Origin: Stomorhina lunata
Lineage: Eukaryota; Arthropoda; Insecta; Diptera; Rhiniidae
Direction: 5' to 3'
Length of the DNA: 64,000 nt
Assembly: GCA_933228675.1 (NCBI GenBank)
Contig: OW121744.1
Location: 93,146,885-93,210,884, forward strand
How positions within the stretch are numbered: the first letter of the stretch is position 1; each line of letters starts with the position of its first letter. The translations under genes and the position numbers were made by a program. The notes beneath the pieces are model-generated. The model saw only the letters and a list, made by a program, of their open reading frames with translations. It was not told the DNA's origin and ran no database searches. Shown here in pieces: positions 12,906 through 25,555 of the stretch.

Positions 12906-13440
12906 TTCGTATTTCATTAATTTTCCTATTAGGATTTTTTCAAGTTGTTAATATTAAGACAAATTTCGAATTAACTTTAGCAAATTCTTAAGGATTTCAA
13001 AGAAACATTTTGTTTAACTTTGTTTTGTTTTAAATTTCGTTTTATATCTCCATTTTTAATTCTTTTTTTTTTGTTGATGGTGACCCGAAAATTCATTGTT
13101 TAACATCTGTCTTAATTAATATTCAATTACGCTTCAATTTACATTTTAGGCGTTTTATTTTCTTTGTCTCCTTCGTTTTCCAGGTCATTTAAACAGCAAC
13201 TGGCAATTTCGGGACCAAATAAATTATTCTGTTGCTTTTCGAACTAACGTTTAAATAATTATTAAGTTACTTTTTAAAGAACAGAAAAAGATAAACTTTT
13301 TCATTTTGTTGATTCTTTTTAATTGTTTTATTTTCTGAGGCTTTTAATTATTAATAATTTGTTACCATAACTTAAGAAAATTATATTTTAATTGACTCTA
13401 AATAGACTAAGAAACAATTTTCAACTTAAGTCATTTTAGA
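12906..13440. other. AT-rich spacer, no gene seen
   Basis: Non-repetitive AT-rich sequence between satellite arrays. I see no open frame, RNA gene or mobile-element end. Confidence 0.6.
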
Positions 13441-14004
13441 AAATGTTTGAAATATAAAAATAGTAAATTTAAAAAAAAAATGCTATAAACATAGTAAATT
13501 TAAAAAAAAATCCTATAAAAATAGGAAATTTTTGAAAAATTTCCCATAAAAATAGAAAAATTTTGAAAAATCTCCTATTAAAATAGGAAATTTTTGAAAA
13601 ATTTCCTATAAAAATAGTAAATTTTTGAAAAATTTCCTATAAAAATAGTAAATTTTTGAAAAATTTCCTATAAAAATAGTAAATTTTTGAAAATGTTCCT
13701 ATAAAAATAGTAAATTTTTGAAAAATTTCCTATAAAAATAATAAATTTTTGAAAAATTTCCTATAAAAATAGTAAATTTTTGAAAAATTTCCTATAAAAA
13801 TAGTAAATTTTTGAAAAATTTCCTATAAAAATAGGAAATTTTTGAAAAATTTCCTATAAAAATAGTAAATTTTTGAAAAATTTCCTATAAAAATAGGAAA
13901 TTTTTGAAAAATTTCCTATACAAATAAGAAATTTTTGAAAAATTTCCAGAAAAAATAGAAAATTTTTGTAAAATTTCCGGACAAAATAGGAAATTTTTGA
14001 AAAA
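13441..14004. repeat. Satellite array, AGTAAATTTTTG subfamily, left of Helitron
   Basis: 31-bp units dominated by the AGTAAATTTTTG variant. The array stops inside a unit at ...TTTTTGAAAAA (14004) and resumes at TTTCCTATAAAA (18721), which is exactly the next base of the unit. Confidence 0.93.
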
Positions 14005-17000
14005 TCTATATATATAAAACTCTAACGTGACTGACTGACTGACTGACTGACTGACTGACTCATCATCGCACAGCCCAAACGGCTAAAGCTAGAGAGCTGA
14101 AATTTTGACAGCTGGTACCTTTTTCAAAGTATAGATCCACTAAGACGGGATTTTTGGAAATTCGGCCTCTAAGGGGGTAAAAAGGGGTAAAAAAGGGAAA
14201 AATTAGTAATGCTGTATCTCCGGAAGTAAACGTCATAGGCCCAAAATTGAAATTGCGTTGGGATCAGCTGCAAAAATAAGTAGACACGTGTTTGGTACTT
14301 TTTAGCAGATGGGACAAATAGGGGGTAAAAAGGGTAAAAATGAAATGTTGGTACTTTTTTAAACCCATGTGTATCTTTTAAACCAATCAACAGAGTAACA
14401 AAATTCAAAACGGAGCCGGTAAACAAGAAAAAAATATTAGACACGTGTTTGGTACTATTTTGATTCAGGGTTCAAAAAGGGGGAAAAGCGGGGAAAAAAA
14501 TTTAGGGTAGGTCCATTTTTCTTTTTCTTTGTATTTGACTTGAACCAATAAAGCTACCAATAAAATTTATAGGGAGGTCGATTGCCCAGTACAAAATATT
14601 AAATATGTGTTTGGTACTTTTTTCAATTAAAAGGGTAAAAAAGGGAAAAATCGGTAACATTATATCTCCTTAACCAACAGCGATAGAAGCGAAAATTAAA
14701 TTGGCTTGAGATTAGCACTAAAAATTAAGGGACACGTGTTCGGTACTTTTTTGAAAATCGGCCGCCTAGCGGGCAAAACAGGGTAGAAAAGGGAGAAATT
14801 AGTAACATCATATCTCCGAAACCAACATAGACAGAAACAAAGTTGAAATTGGATTTGAATCGCCTACAAAAATAAGGGGACACGTGTTTGGTACTTTTTT
14901 GAAAATGGCACTAATAAGGATAAAAAAGGGTAAAAACTATATTTTAGTACTTTTTTTAACCCATATGTATCTTTTGAACTAATAAACATAGAAACATATT
15001 TTATATCGCAACCGACAGATATTAAAAAAGAACTAAATACGTATTTGGTACTTTTGCGATTAATGGGGTACAAAAGGGTAAAAAAAGGGAATATATTCAA
15101 GGATAGGTTTTTTGCTTTTTAGCCATGGATATCTTTTAGGCTAATGAAGTTAGAAGTATAATTTATTGACTGGTAGATTTACATTGAAAAGAAATAAGCT
15201 ACGTGTTTGGTACTTTTTTTTAATTTTGGGGGTAAAAATCGGTAAAGTATATCTTCTAAACCCAAAGTGATAGAAACAAAAACTAAATTGGTCTGAGATT
15301 GGCACTTAAAATTAAAGAACACATGTTCGGTACTGTTTTGAAGTTCAACCTCTTAGAAGGTAAAACAGGGTAGAAAAGGGAGAAATTAGTAACATCATAT
15401 CTCCGAAACCAACATCGATGCAAACAAAGTTGAAATTGGATTTGAATCGGCTAGGAAAATAAGGAGGCACGTGCTTGGTACTTTTTTGGAAATGGCATTA
15501 ATAAGGATAAAAAAGGGTAAAAACTATATTTTGGTACTTTTTTCAACTAATATGTATCTTTTGAACTAATAAATACAGAAACATAATTTATATCGCAACA
15601 GATAGATATTAAAAAACAATTAAATACGTATTTGGTACTTTTGCAATTAATGGGATACAAAAGGGTAAAAAAGGGAAAATATTTAAGGGTAGGTTTTTTG
15701 TTTTTAGCTATGAATATCTTTTAGGCTAATGAAGCCAGAAGTATAATTTATTGACTGGTCGATTGACAAAGAAAAAATAAAATACATTTTTGGTACTTTT
15801 TTTAATTTTGGGGGTAAAAATATATCTTCTAAATCAAAAGTGATAGAAACCAAAACTAAATTAGTCTGAGATCAGCACTAAAAATTAAGGGACAAGTATT
15901 CGGTACTTTTTTGAAATTCGGCCTTTTAAAGGGTAAAACAGGGTAGAAAAGGGAGAAAATTAGTAACATCATATCTCCGAAACTAACACCGATGCAAAAG
16001 AAGTTTAAATTGGATTTGAATCGGATAAAAAAATAAATGGCCACGTATTTGGTACTATTTCAAAAATGGTACTAATAAGAATAAAAAAGGGTAAAAACTA
16101 TATTTTGGTACTTTTTTAACACATATATATTTTTTGAACTAATAAACATAGAAACATAATTTATATCGCAACTGATAGGCATTAAAAAACTATTAAACAC
16201 GTATTTGGTACTTTTGCGATTAATGTGGGACGAAAGGGTAAAAAAAAGGGAAAATATTCAAGAGTAGGTTTTTGCTTTTTAGCTAAGAATATCTTTTCGG
16301 CTAATGAAGCCAGAAGCATAATTTATTGGCTGGTAAATTGACACTGAAAAAAGTAAAATAAGTGTCTGGTACTTTTTTAATTTTGGGGGTAAAAATCGGT
16401 AAAAATATATCTTCTTAGCCAAAAGTGATAGAAACAACAACTAAATCGGTCTAAAATCGGCACTTTAAATTAAGGGACATGTATTCGGTACTTTTTTCTT
16501 TAATTCGGCCGTTTTGGGGTTAAAACAGGGAAAAATGGGAAATATTAGTAACGTCATATCTCCGAAATTCAAAACGATAGGAATAGAGTTGAAATTTGCT
16601 TCGGATGGGCTGAAAAAAAACGAGAAACGTATTTGGTACTTTTTTGAATATGGTACTAATAAGGGTAAAAAAGGGCAAAAACTATATTTTGGTACTTTTT
16701 TGAACCCATACGTATCTTTTGAAATAACAAACATAGAGAAACAGTAAACGTCACAATTGATAAGTAACAAAGAATTATTAGACACGTATTTGGTACTTTT
16801 ACGATAATTGAGGTAAAAAAGATAAAAAAATATTCAAGGGTAGGTTTTTAACTAATGAAGCCAGAACTATAATTTACAGACGGGTGGATTCATATTGAAA
16901 AAGTAAATTGAAAAAAATTGAAAAAGAAAATGGATAAATTAGTAACATCATATCTCCGAAATTTACATCGTTAGAAACAAAGTTGAAATTGGATTTGGAT

Positions 17001-18720
17001 CATCTTGCAAAAAAAGGAGACACGAGTTTGGTACTTTTTTGGAAATGGAACTAATAAGGGAGAAAAAGGGAAAAAACTATATTTTGGTACTTTATTAACC
17101 CTATAAGTATCTCTTGAACTAATAAACATAAATACTCTATTTACATCACAATTGATAAGGACTAACAAAAAATTAAGAAGGTGCTTGGCGCTTTTACGAT
17201 AAATGAGGCACAAAAGAGTAAAAACTATGAATATCATTTAAACAAATAAAGCCAGAAGTATAATTTACAGACAGGTCTATTCACATTGCAGAAGTATAAG
17301 ACACGCGATTGATTCCTTTTTTTAATGTTTGGAGTAAAAAGGGGGGAAAATAGGTAACGTAATATCTCATAAATCAAAAGTGATAGAAACAAAGATTAAA
17401 TTGGTCTATGATCAGCATTAAAAATTAAAGGACACGGGTTCGGTATTTTTTTTAATTTGGCCGCTTATGGTTAAAACAGGCTAGAAAATGAATAAATCAT
17501 ATAATCGGCTAGAAAATGAAAGGGACATGTGTTCTGTACTTTTTTTGGAAATGGCACTAATAAGGGCAAAAAGGGTAAAAACTATATTTTTGTACTTGCG
17601 TATCCATGCGTATCTTTTGAACTTATAAACATAAAGACTCACTTTATGCCACAATCAATAAGTATTAACAAAATATTAAACATGTGCTTGGTACTTTTAC
17701 GATAAATGGGGTTCCAAAAGGTGAAAACGGGAAAATATTCATTTAAGCTAATGAAGTCAAAAGTATAAATTAGAGATGTGTCAATCAAAGGGGTAAAAAA
17801 GGGAAAAATCGATGACATTATATCTTCTAAACCTAATGGATGGAAACAAACACTAAAATGGTCTAAGATCAGCCCTAAAAATTAAGGGACTTTTCAGTAC
17901 TTTTTGCAAATTAAACAGTTTTGGGGTTAAAATAGGGTAGAAAATAAAAACATTAGTAAAGTTATATCTCTGATACTAATATCGACAGAAAAAAAATTTA
18001 AATTGGATTTAGATCGAATAGAAAAATAAAAAGTCATGTTTTTAGTAGGTACTTTTCGTAAATGAGCTAAAAATAGGGAATAAAAAGGATAAAAACTAAA
18101 TTTTGGTACTTTTTTGACCCATATATAATTTTTGAATCAATTATTATAGAAACAAAATTTATACCGCAATCGAAAATAACAAAAACGGGTCAAAAATTTA
18201 AAGATAGGTTTTTTCCTTTTAAACTGTGCATGTTGTTTAAATCAATAAAATAATAAATAAATCAATGATTTATGGACTGTTCTATTGACATTGAAGAAAT
18301 ATGTGACAGGTGTTTGGTATTTTTTTCAATTAACAAAAATGGAGTTAAGATCAGCAATAAAAATATTAGGACATGTATCCGGATTTTTTTTTTTTAATTT
18401 GGCTGATCAGGGGTAACCAACGGGTAAAAAAAGGAAACTTTTGTAAAATATTCAAAATCAAAAGCGACAAGAACAAGATTTAAATTGGGTTAGCAATCAA
18501 AATTGGGTCAGCTACAAAAATAAGGGAGGCGTGTGTAGTACTTTTTTGAAAATGTAGAGGGTAGGTACTTATTTTGTCCTATATGTATCTTAAGAACCAA
18601 TAAGTATTTAATTTAATTTATATCGGAATTGATAAATAAGTGAAAAAGTTATTTTGGTAAATTTTGTAACTTTGTCAATTCAAATGGTGCCGCTAACGAA
18701 GTAGCGGGTTATAAAGCTAG
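14005..18720 (+). mobile_element. Non-autonomous Helitron-like element, copy 1
   Basis: It begins with TC (TCTATATATATAAAAC) after an A and ends with CTAG before a T, with no target duplication: removing it restores an unbroken 31-bp satellite unit. Just upstream of CTAG is a 6-bp hairpin (CCGCTA, loop ACGAAG, TAGCGG), 9 bases from the terminus. TC start, CTRR end, subterminal 3' hairpin and A/T insertion are the structural hallmarks of Helitrons. Near the 5' end is a run of about eight GACT repeats. The interior consists of diverged tandem blocks carrying GACACGTGTTTGGTACTTTTT-like cores and encodes no Rep or helicase; open frames inside are by-products of the repeats. Almost the same sequence occurs inverted at 38852-43559. 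Confidence 0.85.
18690..18720 (+). other. Helitron-type 3' terminal hairpin and CTAG end
   Basis: Stem CCGCTA/TAGCGG with loop ACGAAG at 18690-18707, a 9-base spacer GTTATAAAG, then CTAG. The same structure ends the copies at 38852 and 43572 on the other strand. In Helitrons this hairpin is thought to act as the transposition stop signal. Confidence 0.8.
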
Positions 18721-19930
18721 TTTCCTATAAAAATAGTAAATTTTTGAAAAATTTCCTATAAAAATAGTAAATTTTTGAAAAATTTCCTATAAAAATAGTA
18801 AATTTTTGAAAATTTTCCTATAAAAATAGTAAATTTTTGAAAAATTTCCTATAAAAATAGTAAATTTTTGAAAAATTTCCTATAAAAATAGTAAATTTTT
18901 GAAAAATTTCCTATAAAAATAGTAAATTTTTGAAAAATTTCCTATAAAAATAGTAAATTTTTGAAAAATTTCATATAAAAATAGTAAATTTTTGAAAAAT
19001 TTCCTATAAAAATAGTAAATTTTTGAAAAATTTCCTATAAAAATAGGAAATTTTTGAAAAATTTCCTATAAAATTAGGAAATTTTTGAAAAATTTCCTAT
19101 AAAAATAGGAAATTTTTGAAAAATTTCCTATAAAAATAGGAAATTTTTGAAAAATTTCCTATAAAAATAGTAAATTTTTGAAAAATTACCTATAAAAATA
19201 GTAAATTTTTGAAAAATTTCCTATAAAAATAGTAAATTTTTGAAAAATTTCCTATAAAAATAGGAAATTTTTGAAAAATTTCCTATAAAAATAGGAAATT
19301 TTTGAAAAAAAATTTAAAAATTTCCTATTACAATAGGACATTTTTGAAAAGTTTCCTATAAAAAATAAGAACTTTTTCTATAAAAATAGGAAATTTTTGC
19401 AAAATTTCCTACAAAAATAGGAAATTTTTGAAAAATTTCCTACAAAAATAGTAAATTTTTGAAAAATTTCCTATAAAAATAGTAAATTTTTGAAAAATTT
19501 CCTATAAAAATAGTAAATTTTTGAAAAATTTCCTATAAAAATAGTAAATTTTTGAAAAATTTCCTATACAAATAGGAAATTTTTTAAAAAAAATTGAAAA
19601 ATTTCCTATTAAAATAGGACATTTTTGAAAAGTTTCCTATTAAAAATAAGAAATTTTTCTATAAAAATAGGAAATTTTTGAAAAATTTCCTTCAAAAATA
19701 GGAAATTTTTGAAAAATTTCCTACAAAAGTAGGAAATTTTTGAAAAATTTCCTACAAAAGTAGGAAATTTTTGAAAAATTTCCTACAAAAATAGGAAATT
19801 TTTGAAAAATTTCCTACAAAAATAGGAAATTTTTGAAAAATTTCCTACAAAAATAGGAAATTTTTGAAAATTTTCCTATTAAAAAATAGTTAATTTTTGA
19901 AAAATATTCTATAGTAAATTTTTGAAAAAT
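18721..19930. repeat. Satellite array continued right of the Helitron
   Basis: Continuation in exact phase of the array at 13441-14004, with the AGTAAATTTTTG and AGGAAATTTTTG subfamilies mixed and a 'CCTACAAAAATAGG' group near 19400-19860. Confidence 0.93.
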
Positions 19931-20860
19931 TTCCTTTAAAAAAATAGTAAGTTTTTGAAAAACTTCTTTAAAAAAATGTAAATTTTTGAAAAATTTCCTA
20001 TTAAAAAATAGTTAATTTTTAAAAAATTTCTTTAAAAAATTGTAAATTTTTGAAAAATTTCCTTTAAAAAAATAGTAAATTTTTGAAAAATTTCTTTAAA
20101 AAATTGTAAATTTTTGAAAAATTTTCTATTAAGAAATAATAAACTTTTTAAAAATTTCCTTTATAGAAATTGCAAATGTTTGAAAAATTTCCTTTAAAAA
20201 GTAGTAAATTTTTGAAAAATTTCCTTTAAAAAAATATTAAATTTTTGAAAAATTTCCTTTCAAAAAATAATAAATTTTTGAAAAATTTCCTTTAAAAAAA
20301 TAGTAAATTTTTGAAAAATTTCCTTTCAAAAATTAATAGTAAATTTTTGAAAAATTTCCTTTAAAAATAATAGTAAATTTTTGAAAAATTTCCTTTAAAA
20401 AAATAGTAAATTTTTCCTGTTAAAAAATAGTACATTTTTTAAAAAGTTTCCTTTAAAAAAATAGCAAATTTTTGAAAAATTTCCTTTAAAAAAATAGTAA
20501 ATTTTCGAAAAATATCCTAATAAAAAAATGTGAATTTTTGAAAAATTTCCTATAAAAATAAAAAATTTTTGAAAAATTCCCTTTTAAAAACTAGAGAATT
20601 CTTGAAAAATTTCCTTTTAAAAAATAGTAAATTTTTGAAAAATATCCTGTTAAAAAATAGTAAATTGTTGAAAAGTTTCTTTAAAAAAATAGTAAATTTT
20701 TGAAAAATTTCCTTTTAAAAAAACAGTAAATTTTTGAAAATTTTCCTTTAAAAAACAGTAAATTTTTGAAATTTTTCCTATTAAAAATTAATACATTTTT
20801 AAAAAATTTCCTTTAAAAAATAGTAAATTTTTGAAAAATTTGTCATAAAAAATTAAAATA
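19931..20860. repeat. Degenerate satellite tail, TTTAAAAAAATAG subfamily
   Basis: The dyad core AAATTTTTGAAAAATTTCC remains, but the second half of the unit is replaced by TTTAAAAAAATAGT, and unit length drifts (about 32-36 bp). It fades out at about 20860. Confidence 0.85.
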
Positions 20861-22005
20861 TTTAATATTAATATTTCCCTTAGTTTTATCAATTTCTCGA
20901 ATATGGGAATTTTTAAGGATATTAGTTTAATCCTTTTAATATAAAAATGTCTATTCCATTGACATTGTAAACCAAGAAATCTAAAGGGTAGTAAAAGGAG
21001 ATTTAGCAAAATTTAATTAAGATTTTATTAAAAACAACAAATCATACAAAAAGGTTATGACTAGACACTTAAGACTTGAGAAATGGCTGAGAATCAAACT
21101 TGAAGTTACAAATTAAGTTTTCATATAAAGAAAAAATGTCCAATATTTAAATCCGGAGTCCTTCAAAGAAATTCTTATTTTTGTAAACAGCCGTTAATTG
21201 AGTCTCGGGTGTTTTCCTTTATGAGCTTAAATCTTTATATTTTGTTGTTAAACAAATTTCTCTTCTTTTCATATTTAAAGCTATTGAACCCCTTGTTGTC
21301 TTTAGTTTGTTGTTCATTCACTCAACAGTTGTAAATCCTTTCCGACTTCCTTCCCCCACCACCTTTCTCTATATATCCTTCCATTATCCTTTTGTATCTA
21401 TGTATATCAAGAACATTCACTCCCATTCATTGCGCTCTTAATACTTTTAAATAATCTCAATCCACTTTTGGTTGAATTATATGCACCAACAGCATCAAGG
21501 ACTTTTGGAAAGGCAAGAGGAAAGGAACATTTTTTTAACAAACTCCCATCCTCTAGCCTCACAACCAACCGCTTTTTGGCTTCACTGACAAAGTGCAGCA
21601 GCAGCTAACCAAAACCCAAATAAAAATGTTAAAAAACAAATTCTTCCATTCATAAAAATTCTTATAATTCATACAATTCAATGAAGCTTTAACTTTTAAG
21701 TGGTTACCAGCCCCAAACAAGCCCCTACCACCCAACCTCCACCCGCTTTGCTCCACCTCTTGAGTTAAACCCAAGTTTTTGGCTTGTCTATAGATTTTTG
21801 GTTGTTCAATGGATTCACATATTTTTTTCTTTTTTAATTCAATGGCTTTGTGCGTTTTTTTCGAGATCTTGAAAAAAATATAGAATGAAAATTAAAACTT
21901 TTATCATTTTATTAAAGAGGAATTTTAACTGTTTTTAGTTCTAAAAAAGTTTGCTATGAAAACAAAACAAGAATTTTTACTTAGAATAAAAGCAAAAAAT
22001 TTACA
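20861..22005. other. Unique spacer between oppositely oriented satellite arrays
   Basis: Less AT-rich than its surroundings, with pyrimidine-rich stretches (about 21330-21410). The small open frames at 20788-21009 and 21559-21774 show no recognisable domain. I see no gene I can support. The satellite changes orientation across it. Confidence 0.55.
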
Positions 22006-25000
22006 ATTTTTTAATAGGAAATTTTTCATTTTTTAATAGGAAATTTTTCATTTTTTAATAGGAAATTTTGCAAAAATTTACTATTTTTTCAAAGGAAATA
22101 TTTCAAAAATTAAATATTTCAAAAACTAAATATTTCTTCAAAGGAAATTTTTTTAAAAATTTATTTTTTTTACAGGAAATTTTTCAAAAATTTACTATTT
22201 TTTAATAGGAAATTTTTCAAAAATTTACTATTTTTTAATAGGAAATTTTTCAAAAATTTACTATTTTTTAATAGGAAATTTTTCAAAAATTTACTATATT
22301 TTCAAAGGAAATTTTTCAAAAATTTCCTACTTTTTAATAGGAAATTTTTCAAAAATTTCCAATTTTTTAATAGGAAAATTTTCAAAAATTTCCTATTTTT
22401 TCAAAGGAAATTTTCCAAACGTTACTATTTTTTCAAAGGAAATTTTTCAAAAATTTATTATTTCCTATTTTTATAAGAAATTTTTCAAAAATTTCCTATT
22501 TTTATAGGAAATTATCAGGAAATTTTTCAAATATTTCTTATTTTTTATGGGAAATTTTTCAAAAATTTCCTATTTTTTAATAGGAAACTTTTCAAAAATT
22601 TCCTATTTTTTAATAGGAAACTTTTCAAAAATTTACTATTTTTTCAAAGGAAATTTTTTAAAAATTTATTTATTTTTAGGAAATTTTTCAAAAATTTCTT
22701 ATTTTTATAGGAAATTTTTCAAAAATTTCCTATTTTTATAGGAAATTTTTCAAAAATTTCCTATTTTTTAATAGGAAATTTTTCAAAAATTTACTATTTT
22801 TTAATAGGAAATTTTTCAAAAATTTACTATTTTTTAATAGGAAATTTTTCAAAAATTTACTATTTTTTCAAAGAAAATTTCTCAAAAATTTACTATTTTT
22901 TCAAAGGAAATTTCTGAAAAATTTCCTTTTTTTTTAAACTAAATTTTTCAAAAATTTCCTATTTTTATAAGAAATTTTTCAAAAACTTTCTATTTTTATA
23001 GCAAATTTTTCAAAAATTTCCTATTTTTAGAAGGAATTTTTCACAAATTTTCTATTTTTATAGGAAAATTTTCAAAAATTTCCTATTTTTATAGGAAATT
23101 TTTCAAAAATTTACTATTTTTATAGGAAATTTTTAAAAAAATTTACTATTTTTATAGGAAATTTTTCAAAAATTTCCTATTTTTTAATAGGAAATTTTTC
23201 AAATATGTCGTATTTTTTAATAGGAAATTTTTCAAAAATTTCCAAATTTTTTAATAGGAACTTTTTCAAAAATTTCCTATTTTTTAATAGGAAATTTTTC
23301 AAAAATTTCCTATTTTTTAATAGGAAATTTTTCAAAAATTTCCTATTTTTTAATAGGAAATTCTTCAAAAATTTATTTTTTTTATAGGAAATTTTTCAAA
23401 AATTTCCTATTTTTGAATAGAAAATTTTTAAAAAATTTCCTATTTTTGAATAGAAAATTTTTCAAAAAATTCCTATGTTTGAATAGAAAATTTTTCAAAA
23501 ATTTCCTATTAATTAACAGGAAATTTTTCAAAAATTTCCTATTTTTTAATTTTTCAAAAATTTCCTATTTTTATAGGAAATTTTTCAAAAAATTCCTTTT
23601 TTTATAGGAAATTTTTCAAAAATTTCCTTTTTTTTATAGGAAATTTTTCAAAAATTTCCTACTTTTATAGGAAATTTTTCAAAAATTTCCTATTTTGATA
23701 GGAAATTTTTCAAAAATTTCCTATTGTGATATGAAATTTTTCAAAAATTTCCTATTTTGATAGGAAATTTTTCAAAAATTTCCTATTTTGATAGGAAATT
23801 TTTCAAAAATTTCCTATTTTTATAGGAAATTTTTTAAAAATTTCCTATTTTCATGGGAAATTTTTTCAAAAATTTCCTATTTTCATGGGAAATTTTTTCA
23901 AAAATTTCCTATTTTTACAGGAAAATTTTCGAAAATTTCCTACTTTTATAGGAAATCTTTCAAAAATTTCCTATTTTTATACGAAATTTTTCAAAAATTT
24001 CCAATTTTTTAATGGGAAATTTTTCAAAAATTTACTATATTTTAATAGAAAATTTTTCAAAAATTTCCAATTTTTTAATAGGAAATTTTTCAAAAATTTC
24101 CTATTTTTTAATAGGAAATTTTATAAAAATTTCCTATTTTTTAATAGGAAATTTTATAAAAATTTCCTATTTTTTAATAGGAAATTTTATAAAAATTTCC
24201 TATTTTTTAATAGGAAATTTTATAAAAATTTCCTATTTTTTAATAGGAAATTTTATAAAAATTTCCTATTTTTTAATAGGAAATTTTATAAAAATTTCCT
24301 ATTTTTTAATAGGAAATTTTATAAAAATTTCCTATTTTTTAATAGGAAATTTTATAAAAATTTCCTATTTTTTAATAGGAAATTTTATAAAAATTTCCTA
24401 TTTTTTAATAGGAAATTTTATAAAAATTTCCTATTTTTTAATAGGAAATTTTATAAAAATTTCCTATTTTTTAATAGAAAATTTTATAAAAATTTCCTAT
24501 TTTTTAATAGGAAATTTTATAAAAATTTCCTATTTTTATAGAAAATTTTTGAAAAATTACATTTTTTTATAGGAAATTTTTGAAAATTTTCATTTTTTTA
24601 TAGGAAATTTTTGAAAAATTTTATTTTTTTTTACGAAATTTTTATAGGAAATTTTAGAAATTTTGAAAATATGAAATTTTTCAAAAATTTCCAATTTTTA
24701 TAAGAAATTTTTCTAAAATTTCCTATTTTTATAAGAAATTTTTCAAAAATTTCCTATTTTTATAGTAAATTTTTCAAAAATTTGCTGTTTTTATAGTAAA
24801 TTTTTCAAAAATTTCCTGTTTTTAAGGAAATTTTTCAAAAATTTCCTGTTTTTAAGGAAATTTTTCAAAAATTTCCTACATTTACAGGAAATTTTTAAAA
24901 AATTTTCTATTTTTATAGAAAATTTTTCAAAAATTTTCTATTTTTTATAGGAAATTTTTCAAAAATTTTCTATTTTTATAGGATTTTTTCAAAAATGTTC

Positions 25001-25015
25001 TATATTTATAAACAG
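22006..25015. repeat. 31/33-bp satellite array in inverted orientation
   Basis: Units read GGAAATTTTTCAAAAATTTCC with centre C, the reverse complement of the arrays to the left. Two lengths occur: about 31 bp (CCTATTTTTATAGG link) and 33 bp (CCTATTTTTTAATAGG link). At 24110-24535 a subfamily with ATTTTATAAAAATTTCC is repeated about 13 times almost perfectly. Because 33 is divisible by three, this block is open in two frames (218 and 186 residues), encoding an 11-residue periodic peptide. This is an artefact of the repeat. Confidence 0.93.
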
Positions 25016-25555
25016 TGATGAAGTTTTAATTTTGCATTATCAATCATAGCACTTTTCACTTTACTCCGTTATTTAATTTCATTTTTTTTTTTTTCAATTT
25101 TATTTCATTTATTTGAAACTTTATTCAAGAGTTTTGTTGTTTTAGTTTTATTTTCTATTAATGTTCAAAAGCATACTTTTGCCGACTAAAACTCATATTA
25201 ACTTGCCAAACAAACTAAAATAAAATAAAACCCCAAAAAGTATGCCACTGTTGTTGAAAACAAAAGTTTATGTGTTTTTTGGTTTTAGGGTTCAATAGAA
25301 CAAATGCATGAACAAAAAAACCAACAAATAAAACACTTAACTATTCAACAGAAAAATAAAAAATTAAAGGAAAATTCACAAGAAAAACAAAAAAAGGGAA
25401 CCATAATGAAAGGGGCCATTAAAGATACTTGTGAAAATGAAAATGGTCAAGTAAGTATGCAATATAAATTGAGATATAAAACTATTGCAAGCAGAAAAGT
25501 AAGCTAGAGAAATTTATGTTATATTTAAAACTGTTGTAAATGAAGTGAGAGAATA
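25016..25555. other. AT-rich spacer, no gene supported
   Basis: Contains a lysine/glutamine-rich open frame of 67 codons (25304-25507) without a recognisable domain or splice context; probably chance in A-rich DNA. Confidence 0.5.

Noticed and set aside
14169..17237. Several open frames of 60-106 codons on both strands of the Helitron-like element, repeated in copies 2 and 3
   Set aside because: They have similar text only because the element has internal repeats; the frames shift or shorten between copies with single-base indels, so coding is not conserved. No Rep or helicase motifs.
22547..24572. Open frames of up to 218 codons encoding phenylalanine/lysine-rich 11-residue repeats
   Set aside because: They arise from 33-bp satellite units and are open in more than one frame; no start context, no codon bias, no unique protein sequence.
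25304..25507. Lysine/glutamine-rich 67-codon frame as a small gene
   Set aside because: Composition follows the local A-richness; no domain, promoter or conservation evidence available.
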